From contig MEUZ01000004.1 in NCBI GenBank assembly GCA_001772615.1, positions 1 through 64,000 on the forward strand: DNA of 64,000 bases. The letters run 5' to 3'. This DNA comes from a candidate division WWE3 bacterium RIFCSPHIGHO2_01_FULL_40_23. GTDB lineage: Bacteria; Patescibacteria; WWE3; UBA101185; 2-01-FULL-41-18. Under the pieces are notes generated by a model. That model searched no databases, was not told the DNA's origin, and worked only from the letters and a program-made list of their open reading frames with translations. The number at the start of each line of letters is the position of its first letter. Position 1 is the stretch's first letter. This document shows positions 1-6,816 of this stretch, one piece after another. Both the position numbers and the translations under genes were made by a program.

Positions 1-49
1 CTGCCGAGCCGCCCTCGCTTCGGCAAAAGATTTTTTCTGCGACGAAATT
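1..49. repeat. Left 49-bp inverted repeat of helicase cassette
   Basis: This sequence is the reverse complement of 3563-3611 with one mismatch (base 38), so 48 of 49 positions match. It begins with CTGCCGAGCC and contains an internal GCCGAG/CTCG..CGGC palindrome. The repeat starts at the window edge, so its true outer limit is unknown. Confidence 0.9.
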
Positions 50-112
50 TCTTGTGCTTGCCCCACCCGCCCAGTGCGCGCACAAAGTTAAGGAACTCCC
101 TAATTTTGAATG

Positions 113-139
113 TAGACCTATCATTCTCTATAGACCTAT
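113..139 (+). promoter_or_regulatory. Tandem TAGACCTAT repeats, candidate operator
   Basis: The 9-mer TAGACCTAT occurs at 113-121 and again at 131-139, 18 bp apart, about 40 bp before the start of the XRE regulator. Spacing near two helical turns upstream of an XRE gene resembles the C-boxes of restriction-modification controller proteins. An autoregulatory role is inferred. Confidence 0.45.
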
Positions 140-179
140 GATACGACAAACGTTATTATATATGCAAGTGCGTAAAATT

Positions 180-386
180 ATGAGTGATCTACCAAAACAT
201 TTCGGCAAAAAAGTAAGGGAAATACGCCTCACAAAAGGGCTCTCGCAAGGAGATGTTGCTAGGCGGCTTAATTTACACCGGTCATATATAAGCGGCATTG
301 AAAGAGGCGTTCGCAACCCCTCGCTAAAGGTCGTTGAAAAAATTGCTAAAGCACTTGGGGTTAAAGTGAACGATCTTATTATTTGA
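180..386 (+). CDS. XRE-family helix-turn-helix regulator (controller-like)
   Basis: This 68-residue protein is essentially one lambda-repressor-like HTH domain: residues ~8-65 contain the scaffold helices, with SQGDVARRLNLHRSYISGIE as the HTH core and NPSLKVVEKIAKAL as the C-terminal helices. The ATG at 180 is chosen because homology-like sequence begins there; upstream codons in frame look non-coding and hold the TAGACCTAT repeats. Its size and single-domain form match controller (C) proteins of restriction-modification systems. Its stop at 384-386 is 2 bp before the helicase ATG, so the two are co-transcribed, and the regulator probably limits helicase expression. DNA binding is family knowledge; the target is inferred. 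Confidence 0.85.
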   Translation: MSDLPKHFGKKVREIRLTKGLSQGDVARRLNLHRSYISGIERGVRNPSLKVVEKIAKALGVKVNDLII

Positions 387-388
387 TT

Positions 389-3300
389 ATGGAAAGCTAT
401 ATCAAAGAAATGCTTTTGGCTCTTGAGGCAAACATTGAGTATTTGCGACAAGAAGGAAGCGCGCAATTAAGAGTAAAGAATGGCCAATTACTAAATAGCG
501 TTGGCGACGTTTACATTTACGAGTTCACCTTAGAGTTTTTTCAAAACATAGAACCTGATACTGATGTTGAAGTAAGAGTAAGGAGCGAGAGCGCAAACGG
601 AAGAATTATCGCGATAAATGATAAAAGCATTCAAGTCGAGCTTGATAAAAATATTGGAGCAACAATCCCAGAAGCTCGACTCATTATTTCAAGCTATTAT
701 CTATTACAACTTCTCTATGAGAAGCTCAAAAAAGTTGATAACGGAGAGCTGCAACTTACAGATTTAGCGGAAAAAACCTTTAAGCTGAAGCCCGCAAATA
801 TCGCTTCGCAGGAGTACCAAATACCGCATTCCTCTGTTTCTGAATTACCAAATTCATCTCAAGAAAGCGCAATAAAGTTAGCAATGGGAAGCGAGGTTTC
901 TTTCATTTGGGGACCGCCCGGAACTGGCAAAACACAAACAATCGCTCGTTTAACCGAAGGGTTTTTGTCTAAAAATTTGAGTGTGCTTCTAATTTCTCAT
1001 ACCAATGTAGCAACAGACGGCGCGCTTTTGAATGTAGTAAAGCATCTTGAAAGCACTGATGATTATCGTGATGGAAAGTTTTTGCGCGAAGGTGCAATAC
1101 AAAAGTCTGAACTCAAAACGTATGAAATGGTCGTGCCTACGATTGTTTTAGAAAAGAAAGGGTTGCCAATCAAGAATGAGATCGAGACCCTCACAAAGCG
1201 CATAGACGAAATTTCCTTGATAGCTTCAAAATCGGAAACTATCATAAGACAATTTCAGAAGATAGAGGTGCTTAAAAAGGAAGAGGAAAATATCAAAGGT
1301 GATGTTTCGAGCAAAGAAAACGGAATAGTTTCTGCAAAATCTTTATTGAGTAGTATAGAAAATCAGTTATCGGATAACGAAGCCAAAATACGTGAGTATC
1401 AATCAAAAGGTACTTTGGGGAGATTTTTTTCCGGCTTAAATCTAGAAAAACTTACTCGTCAAAAAAGCTCGTTGTTGGTTCAAAAAGATAAAGAAACACA
1501 AAAGATTTCTACATATTTCCAAGCTGTAGGAACTGCAAAAATAAAATTACAGAGATTCGTTGATGAAAGAAAAGAGCTTGAAGCGCAGTTGCAAGGCGAA
1601 AATTTAGAACGACACAAAAAGATAGTTGAGAAAACCAATAGTGAGTTGAAAAATCTCAAAGAACAGAGAGATTTATTATTGAAGCAACTTGAGGAACTAG
1701 CCAATACACTCATTAAAGAAGCAAAAATTATCGCTACAACGCTTACAAAAAGTTATAGCTCGCAAGTTGTTTTGAATCGCGAATATGACTGTATCATTGT
1801 AGATGAAGCTTCAATGGCTCCGCTACCCGCTCTTTGGTGCGCGGCGGGCTTAGCAAAGCAAAAAGTTGTAGTCGTGGGAGATTTCTACCAATTACCACCT
1901 ATCGCAAAACATAAAGTTTTAAGGCGTAAAGAAAAATCAGAAGAAGAAATCAGAAAAGAAGAAGCCCTCGTAGAAAAATGGCTAAAGAAGGATATTTTTG
2001 AAGTTTCGGGTATTTTTTCAGCAATCCGTTCCGGCGTTAAACCCGATTGGCTCGAACAATTAAAGGTTCAATACAGAATGCACCCGGACATTGCTAGTGT
2101 TGTTAATTCGCTTGTTTACGGAAGAAGCGGAAAACAGTTTGAGCTTGAATCTGCCGAGAATACGAGAAACAACGGAAAAGAACGATTATCAAAGCCCCCT
2201 CTTGATAATGCACATATTGGAATATATGACACGAGCAAGATCGGGTCGTTGCCTAGCCGGACCGATAGTGGTTCTTATTACAATCTTTATCAGGCATTTT
2301 TGGCAGTTTCAATTGCCAAGCAGGCCGTTGAAAACGGTTATAAAAGTATCGGCATTATTTCTCCGTTCAGACCACAAACAAATCTGATCCAGAAAATTGT
2401 AGAGGATGAAAATCTTAGTAAAGAAATTGAAGCTGATACCGTCCACCGTTTTCAACGTGGAGAAAAACAAATAATAATTTTCGATACTACCACAGCACAA
2501 CCTACAAAATTAACTGACGATCAGAGTGAGGGCGGAGATGATGAAAAATTACTTAATGTCGCTTTTTCGCGGGCAAAAGAAAAGTGCATCGTGATTGCCG
2601 ATGTTCAAACTATAGATAAAAAACACAGCTTAACATCTTTATTGCGTAAATTCATTCAGTATTGCCAAGAAAAAGATTTTCCTATTATTTCTTCGGAAGA
2701 TACGCTCCCAAAATATTCTGTGAGCGAAAAAGCGGAAAAATGGTTGAAACAAATTAACAATATAAATGACCTTACGGGAGATTTTGAGAAATCGCATTTA
2801 TTCAATGAAACCGATTTTTACCAAAACTTTATAAAGGACCTGCTCAATGCAAAACAGGAAGTAATTATTGATAGCCCCTACATCACGACGGAGCGCGTGC
2901 GTACTTTTACGCCAATCTTTGAACACTTGATAAATAAAGGCATAAAAATTTTCATTTTGACTAGACAACCAAAAGAGCACGATTCCACAATGAGATATCA
3001 AGCAACGGACGAGATTAAAAACTTTGAGAATATGGGCATTACAGTTTTACCGTTCATCGGGTATGTTCACCGGAAACTCGCAGTTATTGATCGGAGTATT
3101 TTGTGGGAGGGTAGCTTAAATATTTTGTCGCAAAGAGACAGCCACGAAGTAATGCGGCGTTTTGAGGGGAAGGAAACTTCCCAACAAATGATGACTTTCT
3201 TGAAGTTAGATAAAAATCTCGGAAAGATCGGAGAAAATAAGTTGCAAAGATGCGAGTTTTGCCGAGGGTCAGGTGCGTGGTATTGGACGGATAAAAGTAT

Positions 3301-3553
3301 CTATGGAGGTTTATGGACATTTTGTTTGGTCGGCGGTCATAAATTGGGCGCAGAACCAAAAAGTAAAGAGGAAATAATCAAAATCAAAAAACAAGTTAGA
3401 ACATTGCGAAAAGCAAAAAAGGAGATGACCAGCGAGGGAACTCCTATTTGTCCAAAACACGATTTGGCAATGATCAAGCGCAAAGGACCGTGGGGACAAT
3501 TTTGGGGCTGTCCAAAATATCCAGTTTGCAAAATTACTGAAAAAATGACTTAA
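389..3553 (+). CDS. SF1 (UPF1/DNA2-like) helicase fused to a PLD-family nuclease and zinc ribbon
   Basis: A 1054-residue protein. Walker A GPPGTGKT lies near residue 174, a long Lys/Glu-rich coiled coil at ~280-450, motif II DEAS near 471, motif III GDFYQLPP, motif IV QYRMHP near 560, motif V and motif VI NVAFSRA near 722: a complete SF1B helicase core. Residues ~810-950 form a phospholipase-D-like domain with one HxKx4D motif (HRKLAVID near 893), so the nuclease would act as a dimer. Two Cys clusters follow; the last (CPKH...GCPKYPVC) resembles the zinc ribbon of topoisomerase I C-termini. ATG 389 is preferred over an in-frame TTG at 383 that overlaps the regulator stop. Helicase-nuclease fusions like this are common in anti-phage loci. 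That role is inferred from architecture, XRE partner and flanking inverted repeats. Confidence 0.85.
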   Translation: MESYIKEMLLALEANIEYLRQEGSAQLRVKNGQLLNSVGDVYIYEFTLEFFQNIEPDTDVEVRVRSESANGRIIAINDKSIQVELDKNIGATIPEARLIISSYYLLQLLYEKLKKVDNGELQLTDLAEKTFKLKPANIASQEYQIPHSSVSELPNSSQESAIKLAMGSEVSFIWGPPGTGKTQTIARLTEGFLSKNLSVLLISHTNVATDGALLNVVKHLESTDDYRDGKFLREGAIQKSELKTYEMVVPTIVLEKKGLPIKNEIETLTKRIDEISLIASKSETIIRQFQKIEVLKKEEENIKGDVSSKENGIVSAKSLLSSIENQLSDNEAKIREYQSKGTLGRFFSGLNLEKLTRQKSSLLVQKDKETQKISTYFQAVGTAKIKLQRFVDERKELEAQLQGENLERHKKIVEKTNSELKNLKEQRDLLLKQLEELANTLIKEAKIIATTLTKSYSSQVVLNREYDCIIVDEASMAPLPALWCAAGLAKQKVVVVGDFYQLPPIAKHKVLRRKEKSEEEIRKEEALVEKWLKKDIFEVSGIFSAIRSGVKPDWLEQLKVQYRMHPDIASVVNSLVYGRSGKQFELESAENTRNNGKERLSKPPLDNAHIGIYDTSKIGSLPSRTDSGSYYNLYQAFLAVSIAKQAVENGYKSIGIISPFRPQTNLIQKIVEDENLSKEIEADTVHRFQRGEKQIIIFDTTTAQPTKLTDDQSEGGDDEKLLNVAFSRAKEKCIVIADVQTIDKKHSLTSLLRKFIQYCQEKDFPIISSEDTLPKYSVSEKAEKWLKQINNINDLTGDFEKSHLFNETDFYQNFIKDLLNAKQEVIIDSPYITTERVRTFTPIFEHLINKGIKIFILTRQPKEHDSTMRYQATDEIKNFENMGITVLPFIGYVHRKLAVIDRSILWEGSLNILSQRDSHEVMRRFEGKETSQQMMTFLKLDKNLGKIGENKLQRCEFCRGSGAWYWTDKSIYGGLWTFCLVGGHKLGAEPKSKEEIIKIKKQVRTLRKAKKEMTSEGTPICPKHDLAMIKRKGPWGQFWGCPKYPVCKITEKMT

Positions 3554-3562
3554 TGTATTTAT

Positions 3563-3611
3563 AATTTCGTCGCCGAAAAAATCTTTTGCCGAAGCGAGGG
3601 CGGCTCGGCAG
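3563..3611. repeat. Right 49-bp inverted repeat of helicase cassette
   Basis: Reverse complement of 1-49 with a single mismatch. It starts 10 bp after the helicase stop codon and ends in GGCTCGGCAG. It could also fold as part of a transcript end, but the long match to the far side of the cassette is the dominant signal. Confidence 0.9.
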
Positions 3612-3750
3612 GGGGGTTCAAGGGGGGAATGCCGAGCAACCCGAGCGGGTCAGTTTTCCCGTTCAAAAAGGTTCGCGCGAAGTGTATAATTACAGCACCA
3701 TTTGTGCAGGTGTTTAGCCTCCTAGTTTAGCTTTTATATCTAACGAAAGT
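3612..3750. other. Non-coding spacer with a GC-rich hairpin
   Basis: No gene is visible here. Bases 3625-3660 can fold as GGGAA/TTCCC around an inner ACCC-GAGC-GGGT hairpin. A lone TATAAT at about 3684-3689 is not followed by an obvious gene. Confidence 0.4.
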
Positions 3751-3778
3751 TTGACCTTTTCCGGTTATGATTTAAAAT
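3751..3778 (+). promoter_or_regulatory. Promoter of tRNA-Leu(GAG)
   Basis: TTGACC (3751-3756), 16-bp spacer, TAAAAT (3773-3778). The expected start point is a few bases before the tRNA 5' end at 3789. Confidence 0.7.
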
Positions 3779-3788
3779 AGCACTATAT

Positions 3789-3872
3789 GGGCGGGTGGCG
3801 GAATTGGCATACGCGTAACGTTGAGGTCGTTATGGAGTAAAATCCGTGCAGGTTCAAGTCCTGTCCCGCCCA
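3789..3872 (+). tRNA. tRNA-Leu(GAG)
   Basis: The acceptor GGGCGGG pairs with CCCGCCC (3865-3871). The anticodon stem TAACG/CGTTA holds loop TTGAGGT, anticodon GAG. There is a long variable arm as expected for Leu, T-loop GTTCAAGTC, and an encoded CCA at 3873-3875. Confidence 0.95.
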
Positions 3873-3905
3873 CCATGAAGTAAGAGTTTGTGCTTTACTT
3901 CATGG
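3873..3905 (+). other. Hairpin beginning at the tRNA CCA
   Basis: CCATGAAGTAA (3873-3883) pairs perfectly with TTACTTCATGG (3895-3905). The 5' strand starts with the CCA of tRNA-Leu(GAG), so in the precursor the CCA end is base-paired. There is no T-tract, so it is not a standard terminator. Confidence 0.75.
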
Positions 3906-3944
3906 CAAGCCATATGTTTTTGAAGGCAAAAATAATTTGAGTAT

Positions 3945-4352
3945 ATGAGAAAGCTTACCTTAACCGTTACTTTTCTTTCTGTGTTGGTTGTTGGCGCTGT
4001 TCATTATTCCTTCGCCAAAGAAAAATTCAACGATGGTGACAGAAGCTGGAGCAGGGACAAAGTAAAAAGATATATAAGAAGAGCTTTTGCTGGAAGAAGT
4101 GAAAAAGAGATTAAGAAAATTATTGCAGTTTTTGATGCAGAGAGCGGATTAAAATGTTCTAAAATTAGTAAATCAAATGACATTGGGGTTGCTCAAATAA
4201 ATAAAATTCATTGGAAAAGATTTGGAGGAAAAGACAGGTTAAAAAGTTGCAAGCATAACATCGACAGTGCAAAAATAATTTATAAAGAATGGGGAAACAG
4301 CTTAAAGGCTTGGACTTCTTATAACAACGGAAAATATAAAAATTATCTCTGA
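3945..4352 (+). CDS. Exported lysozyme-like (SLT/goose-type fold) protein
   Basis: A 135-residue protein with an N-terminal signal or anchor segment (residues ~3-22) and a compact lysozyme-like domain. AVFDAESG carries the presumed catalytic Glu, and DIGVAQINKIHW matches the G-x-x-Q-I-N signature seen in lysozyme-fold muramidases. It would cleave peptidoglycan glycan strands outside the membrane, either remodelling the cell's own wall or acting on a host cell wall. It sits alone between two tRNA genes. A second lysozyme-like protein is encoded at 30872-31477. The fold assignment rests on motifs only; the substrate is inferred. Confidence 0.7.
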   Translation: MRKLTLTVTFLSVLVVGAVHYSFAKEKFNDGDRSWSRDKVKRYIRRAFAGRSEKEIKKIIAVFDAESGLKCSKISKSNDIGVAQINKIHWKRFGGKDRLKSCKHNIDSAKIIYKEWGNSLKAWTSYNNGKYKNYL

Positions 4353-4373
4353 AGAGATGATTTAAATTATTAC

Positions 4374-4447
4374 GCGGATGTAGTTCAGTTGGCTAGAACG
4401 TCTCCTTGCCAAGGAGAAGGTCGCCGGTTCAAGTCCGGTCATCCGCT
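4374..4447 (+). tRNA. tRNA-Gly(GCC)
   Basis: The acceptor GCGGATG pairs with CATCCGC (4440-4446). Anticodon loop TTGCCAA in a CTCC/GGAG stem gives GCC; T-loop GTTCAAGTC; CCA encoded at 4448-4450. The gene lies 21 bp after the lysozyme-like gene. Confidence 0.95.
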
Positions 4448-4576
4448 CCAAAAAAACAAAAAGATTTCAAGATTGGTATTCTTCGAAACTACTTATTATT
4501 TAAAAATTATTTTAATTTCAGGATTTATTTAGAAAACTATTGCAATATTTTAAAAATGATATTAGATTTATATTAG

Positions 4577-4582
4577 TACAAT
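4577..4582 (+). promoter_or_regulatory. -10 box of ATP-grasp gene (leaderless layout)
   Basis: TACAAT ends 10 bp before the ATG at 4593 and no Shine-Dalgarno sequence fits between, so transcription should start at or beside the start codon. Confidence 0.55.
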
Positions 4583-4592
4583 TCATCCTGCC

Positions 4593-5636
4593 ATGAATAT
4601 TAAAAAAGTTGCGGTTCTTTATAATATTGTTTCAGAAATTAAAAGAGGAAACGAGATTGAAAAACTTGCTGATGATGATAACTTAAATTCCGCCAGAGAT
4701 GTTTCCAGATCGTTAAATGAGTTGGGGTATGACGTTACTCTTTATGAAGTCAGCTGTAAAACACTTCAGCTTCTTGATAACATAAAAACAGATTTAATCT
4801 TTAACCTTCTAGAGGGCTTTGAAAATATTCCCAGTACATACGCTCAAATTACGTCATATATAGAGGCCATTAATGTTCCTATAACCGGCAGTACTTCTTT
4901 TTCAGGATACTTAACCGTTGACAAGGCCAGAACCAAAGATTACTTATTAAAAAATAAAATCCCAACACCCAATTACCAGCTTTTTATCTCCGAAGATGAT
5001 CAATTGAAATACAATTTAAGATACCCTCTTATTACAAAGCCCAATACAGGAGATGCAAGTGTCGGTATAACTCAAGATTCTGTCGTAAAAAACTTTAACG
5101 AACTTAGAGAGCGAATTTTGATAATAAAAAATGAATATAAAGACGCAACTCTAGCTGAAGAATATATATACGGTAGGGAATTAGAAGCTTTTGCCGTAAA
5201 TACAGGTGAGGAAACGCTAATACTTCCCATTTTGGAAGGACTTTTTATTCCGGATGAGAGCAGAAAATGGGATATTTGCGATTTTGACCATAAGTGGGGC
5301 CCTAAAAGCTATTGTGAGGAAGAGTGTCCAGCAAATGTCTCGCAGGAAGTTACAGAGAATATAAATCAGATCGTAAGAGATACTCAAAGAATTTTTGACA
5401 TTAAAGGCTACTTTAGACTAGATCTAAGGCTATCCCAAGAAAACATTCCGTATGTTGTTGAAGTAAACACTAATCCGGGATTTGATGAGTCTGTTCTTGA
5501 ATCCAAGCTGAAAGCTTATGGAATAACCTACAACGATCTAGTTCAAATGGTGATGGATTCTGCTGCCTATGAATTTGAGAACAAATATTCCTCACAGAAG
5601 TCTTTTTCAAAGAGTTCCGATCTGATACAATTATAA
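4593..5636 (+). CDS. D-alanine-D-alanine ligase-like ATP-grasp enzyme
   Basis: A 347-residue ATP-grasp protein. Visible signatures in order: N-terminal Rossmann-like part (VAVLYN), LLEG, SGYLTVDKARTK (ATP-grasp entry), KPNTGDASVGI (nucleotide loop), EEYIYGRELEAF, FRLDLRL and EVNTNPGFDES (metal-binding end). This order and length match Ddl and related carboxylate-amine ligases that join amino acids using ATP. The peptide partner is uncertain: it lacks an obvious Ddl HGxxGEDG block, so it may not make D-Ala-D-Ala. A paralogue lies at 24376-25434. It is monocistronic, with its own -10 box. The family is confident, the substrate is not. Confidence 0.75.
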   Translation: MNIKKVAVLYNIVSEIKRGNEIEKLADDDNLNSARDVSRSLNELGYDVTLYEVSCKTLQLLDNIKTDLIFNLLEGFENIPSTYAQITSYIEAINVPITGSTSFSGYLTVDKARTKDYLLKNKIPTPNYQLFISEDDQLKYNLRYPLITKPNTGDASVGITQDSVVKNFNELRERILIIKNEYKDATLAEEYIYGRELEAFAVNTGEETLILPILEGLFIPDESRKWDICDFDHKWGPKSYCEEECPANVSQEVTENINQIVRDTQRIFDIKGYFRLDLRLSQENIPYVVEVNTNPGFDESVLESKLKAYGITYNDLVQMVMDSAAYEFENKYSSQKSFSKSSDLIQL

Positions 5637-5659
5637 ACATTGGTTTTTCATATTAATTT

Positions 5660-5732
5660 GGGAAGGTAGCAAAGTTGGTCAATGCACCGGTCTGAAAAAC
5701 CGGCTATGAGAGTTCGATTCTCTCCCTTCCCA
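5660..5732 (+). tRNA. tRNA-Phe(GAA)
   Basis: The acceptor GGGAAGG pairs with CCTTCCC (5725-5731). Anticodon stem CCGGT/ACCGG holds CTGAAAA, anticodon GAA. T-arm GAGAG-TTCGATT-CTCTC; CCA encoded at 5733-5735. Its 3' end from T-loop C56 onward is duplicated at 5904-5927. Confidence 0.95.
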
Positions 5733-5738
5733 CCACAA
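5715..5738 (+). repeat. Direct repeat 1 (inside tRNA-Phe 3' end)
   Basis: A 24-bp stretch starting at C56 of the T-loop and running through CCA plus CAA. It recurs identically at 5904-5927, 189 bp downstream. Confidence 0.95.
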
Positions 5739-5903
5739 GATGAATTAAGAGTTTACTGGAAACGGGAGAGACATAAAAGTGGGTATTAGAGAGAATCGAA
5801 TGCCGGACCATGAAGCAAAACGAAGTTCGCTTCATGGGAGGCGGGGTCGCGAGCCGTAGAAATTCTATGAACGAAGTGAAGTAGAGTTTCTAGGATTCGT
5901 GAC
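5739..5903 (+). mobile_element. Structured insertion behind tRNA-Phe (element copy A)
   Basis: 165 bp lie between the two tRNA-end repeats. The 3' part folds as a three-way junction. P1: 5789-5798 pairs with 5904-5913 of the repeat. P2: GCC 5802-5804 with GGC 5840-5842, a GGA/GA internal loop, then CCATGAAGC 5808-5816 with GCTTCATGG 5829-5837. P3: GGTCGCGAG 5845-5853 with TTCGTGACC 5896-5904, topped by an 11-bp hairpin around loop GAACGAAGTGA. The same plan with different bases recurs at 31608-31760. Seen: repeats and pairing. Inferred: that it is an integrated element or ncRNA. Confidence 0.8.
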
Positions 5904-5927
5904 CGATTCTCTCCCTTCCCACCACAA
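5904..5927 (+). repeat. Direct repeat 2 (copy of tRNA-Phe 3' end)
   Basis: Identical to 5715-5738. It lacks the rest of a tRNA, so it is a fragment covering T-loop position 56 to CCA. Confidence 0.95.
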
Positions 5928-5952
5928 AAAGTATTTAGTTAAGGAAATAATT

Positions 5953-6540
5953 ATGAAAGATGAAGTAATAGTCCCAGAAATTCAGGAAGTACTAAGTGAT
6001 GGTGGGGAAAAAGGTGTTGTTAAAATTAATGGTGGAGAAGTAAAGACAGTCGAAGTGATGAAAATCACACCACACGATCTTCAGCAAGGGTTACCCTATG
6101 TTTTAGAATTTTACTCTGGGGCCCTTGACAAGTCAGTAGGCGATCCATACCGCTTTGCTTGGGGTGATGTACATAAAAATTTGACGAAAGAGCAGGTTTT
6201 TAAGGGTATGGTTAGAGCAGTAATAGAAGAGGAATCAGCAAAATATGACATAAATGAAAAATCTTTGAGACATCAATTTATAAGCGAGCATGAAAGAGAT
6301 TTGTTAATTTCATTAACCCAAAGAACCAAAAGCTATTATGGTCAAGAAGATACACCAGCCTACTATGTTGTTGACTTTCTTCGACAGCATGTTAGCCAAA
6401 TGTATAATGAACGTTTCACAAAAGATCAACTAATGATGGCTTTGCAAACTGCTAAGTTCCCAGAAGATATTGTGGAGAGAGTCGATGAAACTCCTGACTG
6501 GGTAAGTCGTGCAGATTGGAAGAATAGATTAGGTTACTAG
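5953..6540 (+). CDS. Hypothetical cytoplasmic protein
   Basis: A 195-residue soluble, acidic protein with no signal peptide or membrane segment and no motif I recognise. ATG 5953 is chosen because AAGGA lies 8-12 bp upstream; longer in-frame readings run back into the duplicated tRNA-Phe end and cannot be real coding sequence. The C-terminal two-thirds is rich in aromatic and charged residues and looks helical (segments around SEHERDLLISLTQRT and KDQLMMALQTA). Its stop codon abuts the 5' end of tRNA-Val(UAC) with zero spacing, so the tRNA is probably cut from a shared transcript. Function unknown. Confidence 0.75.
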   Translation: MKDEVIVPEIQEVLSDGGEKGVVKINGGEVKTVEVMKITPHDLQQGLPYVLEFYSGALDKSVGDPYRFAWGDVHKNLTKEQVFKGMVRAVIEEESAKYDINEKSLRHQFISEHERDLLISLTQRTKSYYGQEDTPAYYVVDFLRQHVSQMYNERFTKDQLMMALQTAKFPEDIVERVDETPDWVSRADWKNRLGY

Positions 6541-6614
6541 GGGTCCTTAGCTCAGCTGGTTAGAGCGACGCGTTTACATCGCGTAGGTCGTAGGTTCGAT
6601 CCCTACAGGACCCA
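6541..6614 (+). tRNA. tRNA-Val(UAC)
   Basis: The acceptor GGGTCCT pairs with AGGACCC (6607-6613). Anticodon stem ACGCG/CGCGT holds TTTACAT, anticodon TAC. CCA encoded at 6615-6617. It starts on the base after the preceding stop codon. Confidence 0.95.
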
Positions 6615-6642
6615 CCATTCGACTCGCTTCGCTCGCTCATGG
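6615..6642 (+). other. CCA-anchored hairpin after tRNA-Val(UAC)
   Basis: CCAT at 6615-6618, which begins with the tRNA CCA, can pair with ATGG at 6639-6642 around a TCGCTTCGCTCGC-type core. It is weaker than the one behind tRNA-Leu(GAG) but has the same placement. Confidence 0.45.
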
Positions 6643-6716
6643 TAGGCCACAAAAAGTCGTCGGCTCTAAACTGTTTTGGAGAACACTTCCATACAATGTT
6701 AGAATTTAAAAGCTAG

Positions 6717-6787
6717 TGGGGGATCGTCTAATGGTAGGACGAGAGCTTTTGGAGCTCTATATTGGGGTTCGAATCCCTGTCCCCCAG
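6717..6787 (+). tRNA. tRNA-Gln(UUG)
   Basis: The acceptor TGGGGGA pairs with TCCCCCA (6780-6786). Anticodon stem AGAGC/GCTCT holds TTTTGGA, anticodon TTG. T-loop GTTCGAATC; CCA encoded at 6788-6790. Confidence 0.95.
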
Positions 6788-6816
6788 CCATAAATTAAAA
6801 TCCCAGCCAATATTAT

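Larger units (their letters stand above)
1..3611. mobile_element. Inverted-repeat-bounded XRE regulator + helicase-nuclease cassette
   Basis: Two co-oriented genes (180-386 and 389-3553) lie between 49-bp inverted repeats at 1-49 and 3563-3611. There is no transposase or recombinase inside, so if the unit moves it does so with help in trans. The repeats hug the genes closely: the right one starts 10 bp after the helicase stop codon. Seen: the repeats and gene content. Inferred: mobility and a defence role. Target-site duplications cannot be checked because the left flank is outside the window. Confidence 0.6.

Noticed and set aside
3684..3689. TATAAT as promoter of an extra gene
   Set aside because: No ORF or RNA follows before the tRNA-Leu promoter at 3751-3778.
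5715..5903. A group I or other self-splicing intron in tRNA-Phe (splicing would restore the same tRNA)
   Set aside because: The first copy already encodes a complete tRNA, there is no group I core (no P7 or G-binding site recognised), and the unit is only 189 nt.
5904..5927. A second tRNA gene
   Set aside because: Only the T-arm 3' strand, acceptor 3' strand and CCA are present; no D-arm, anticodon arm or 5' acceptor strand.
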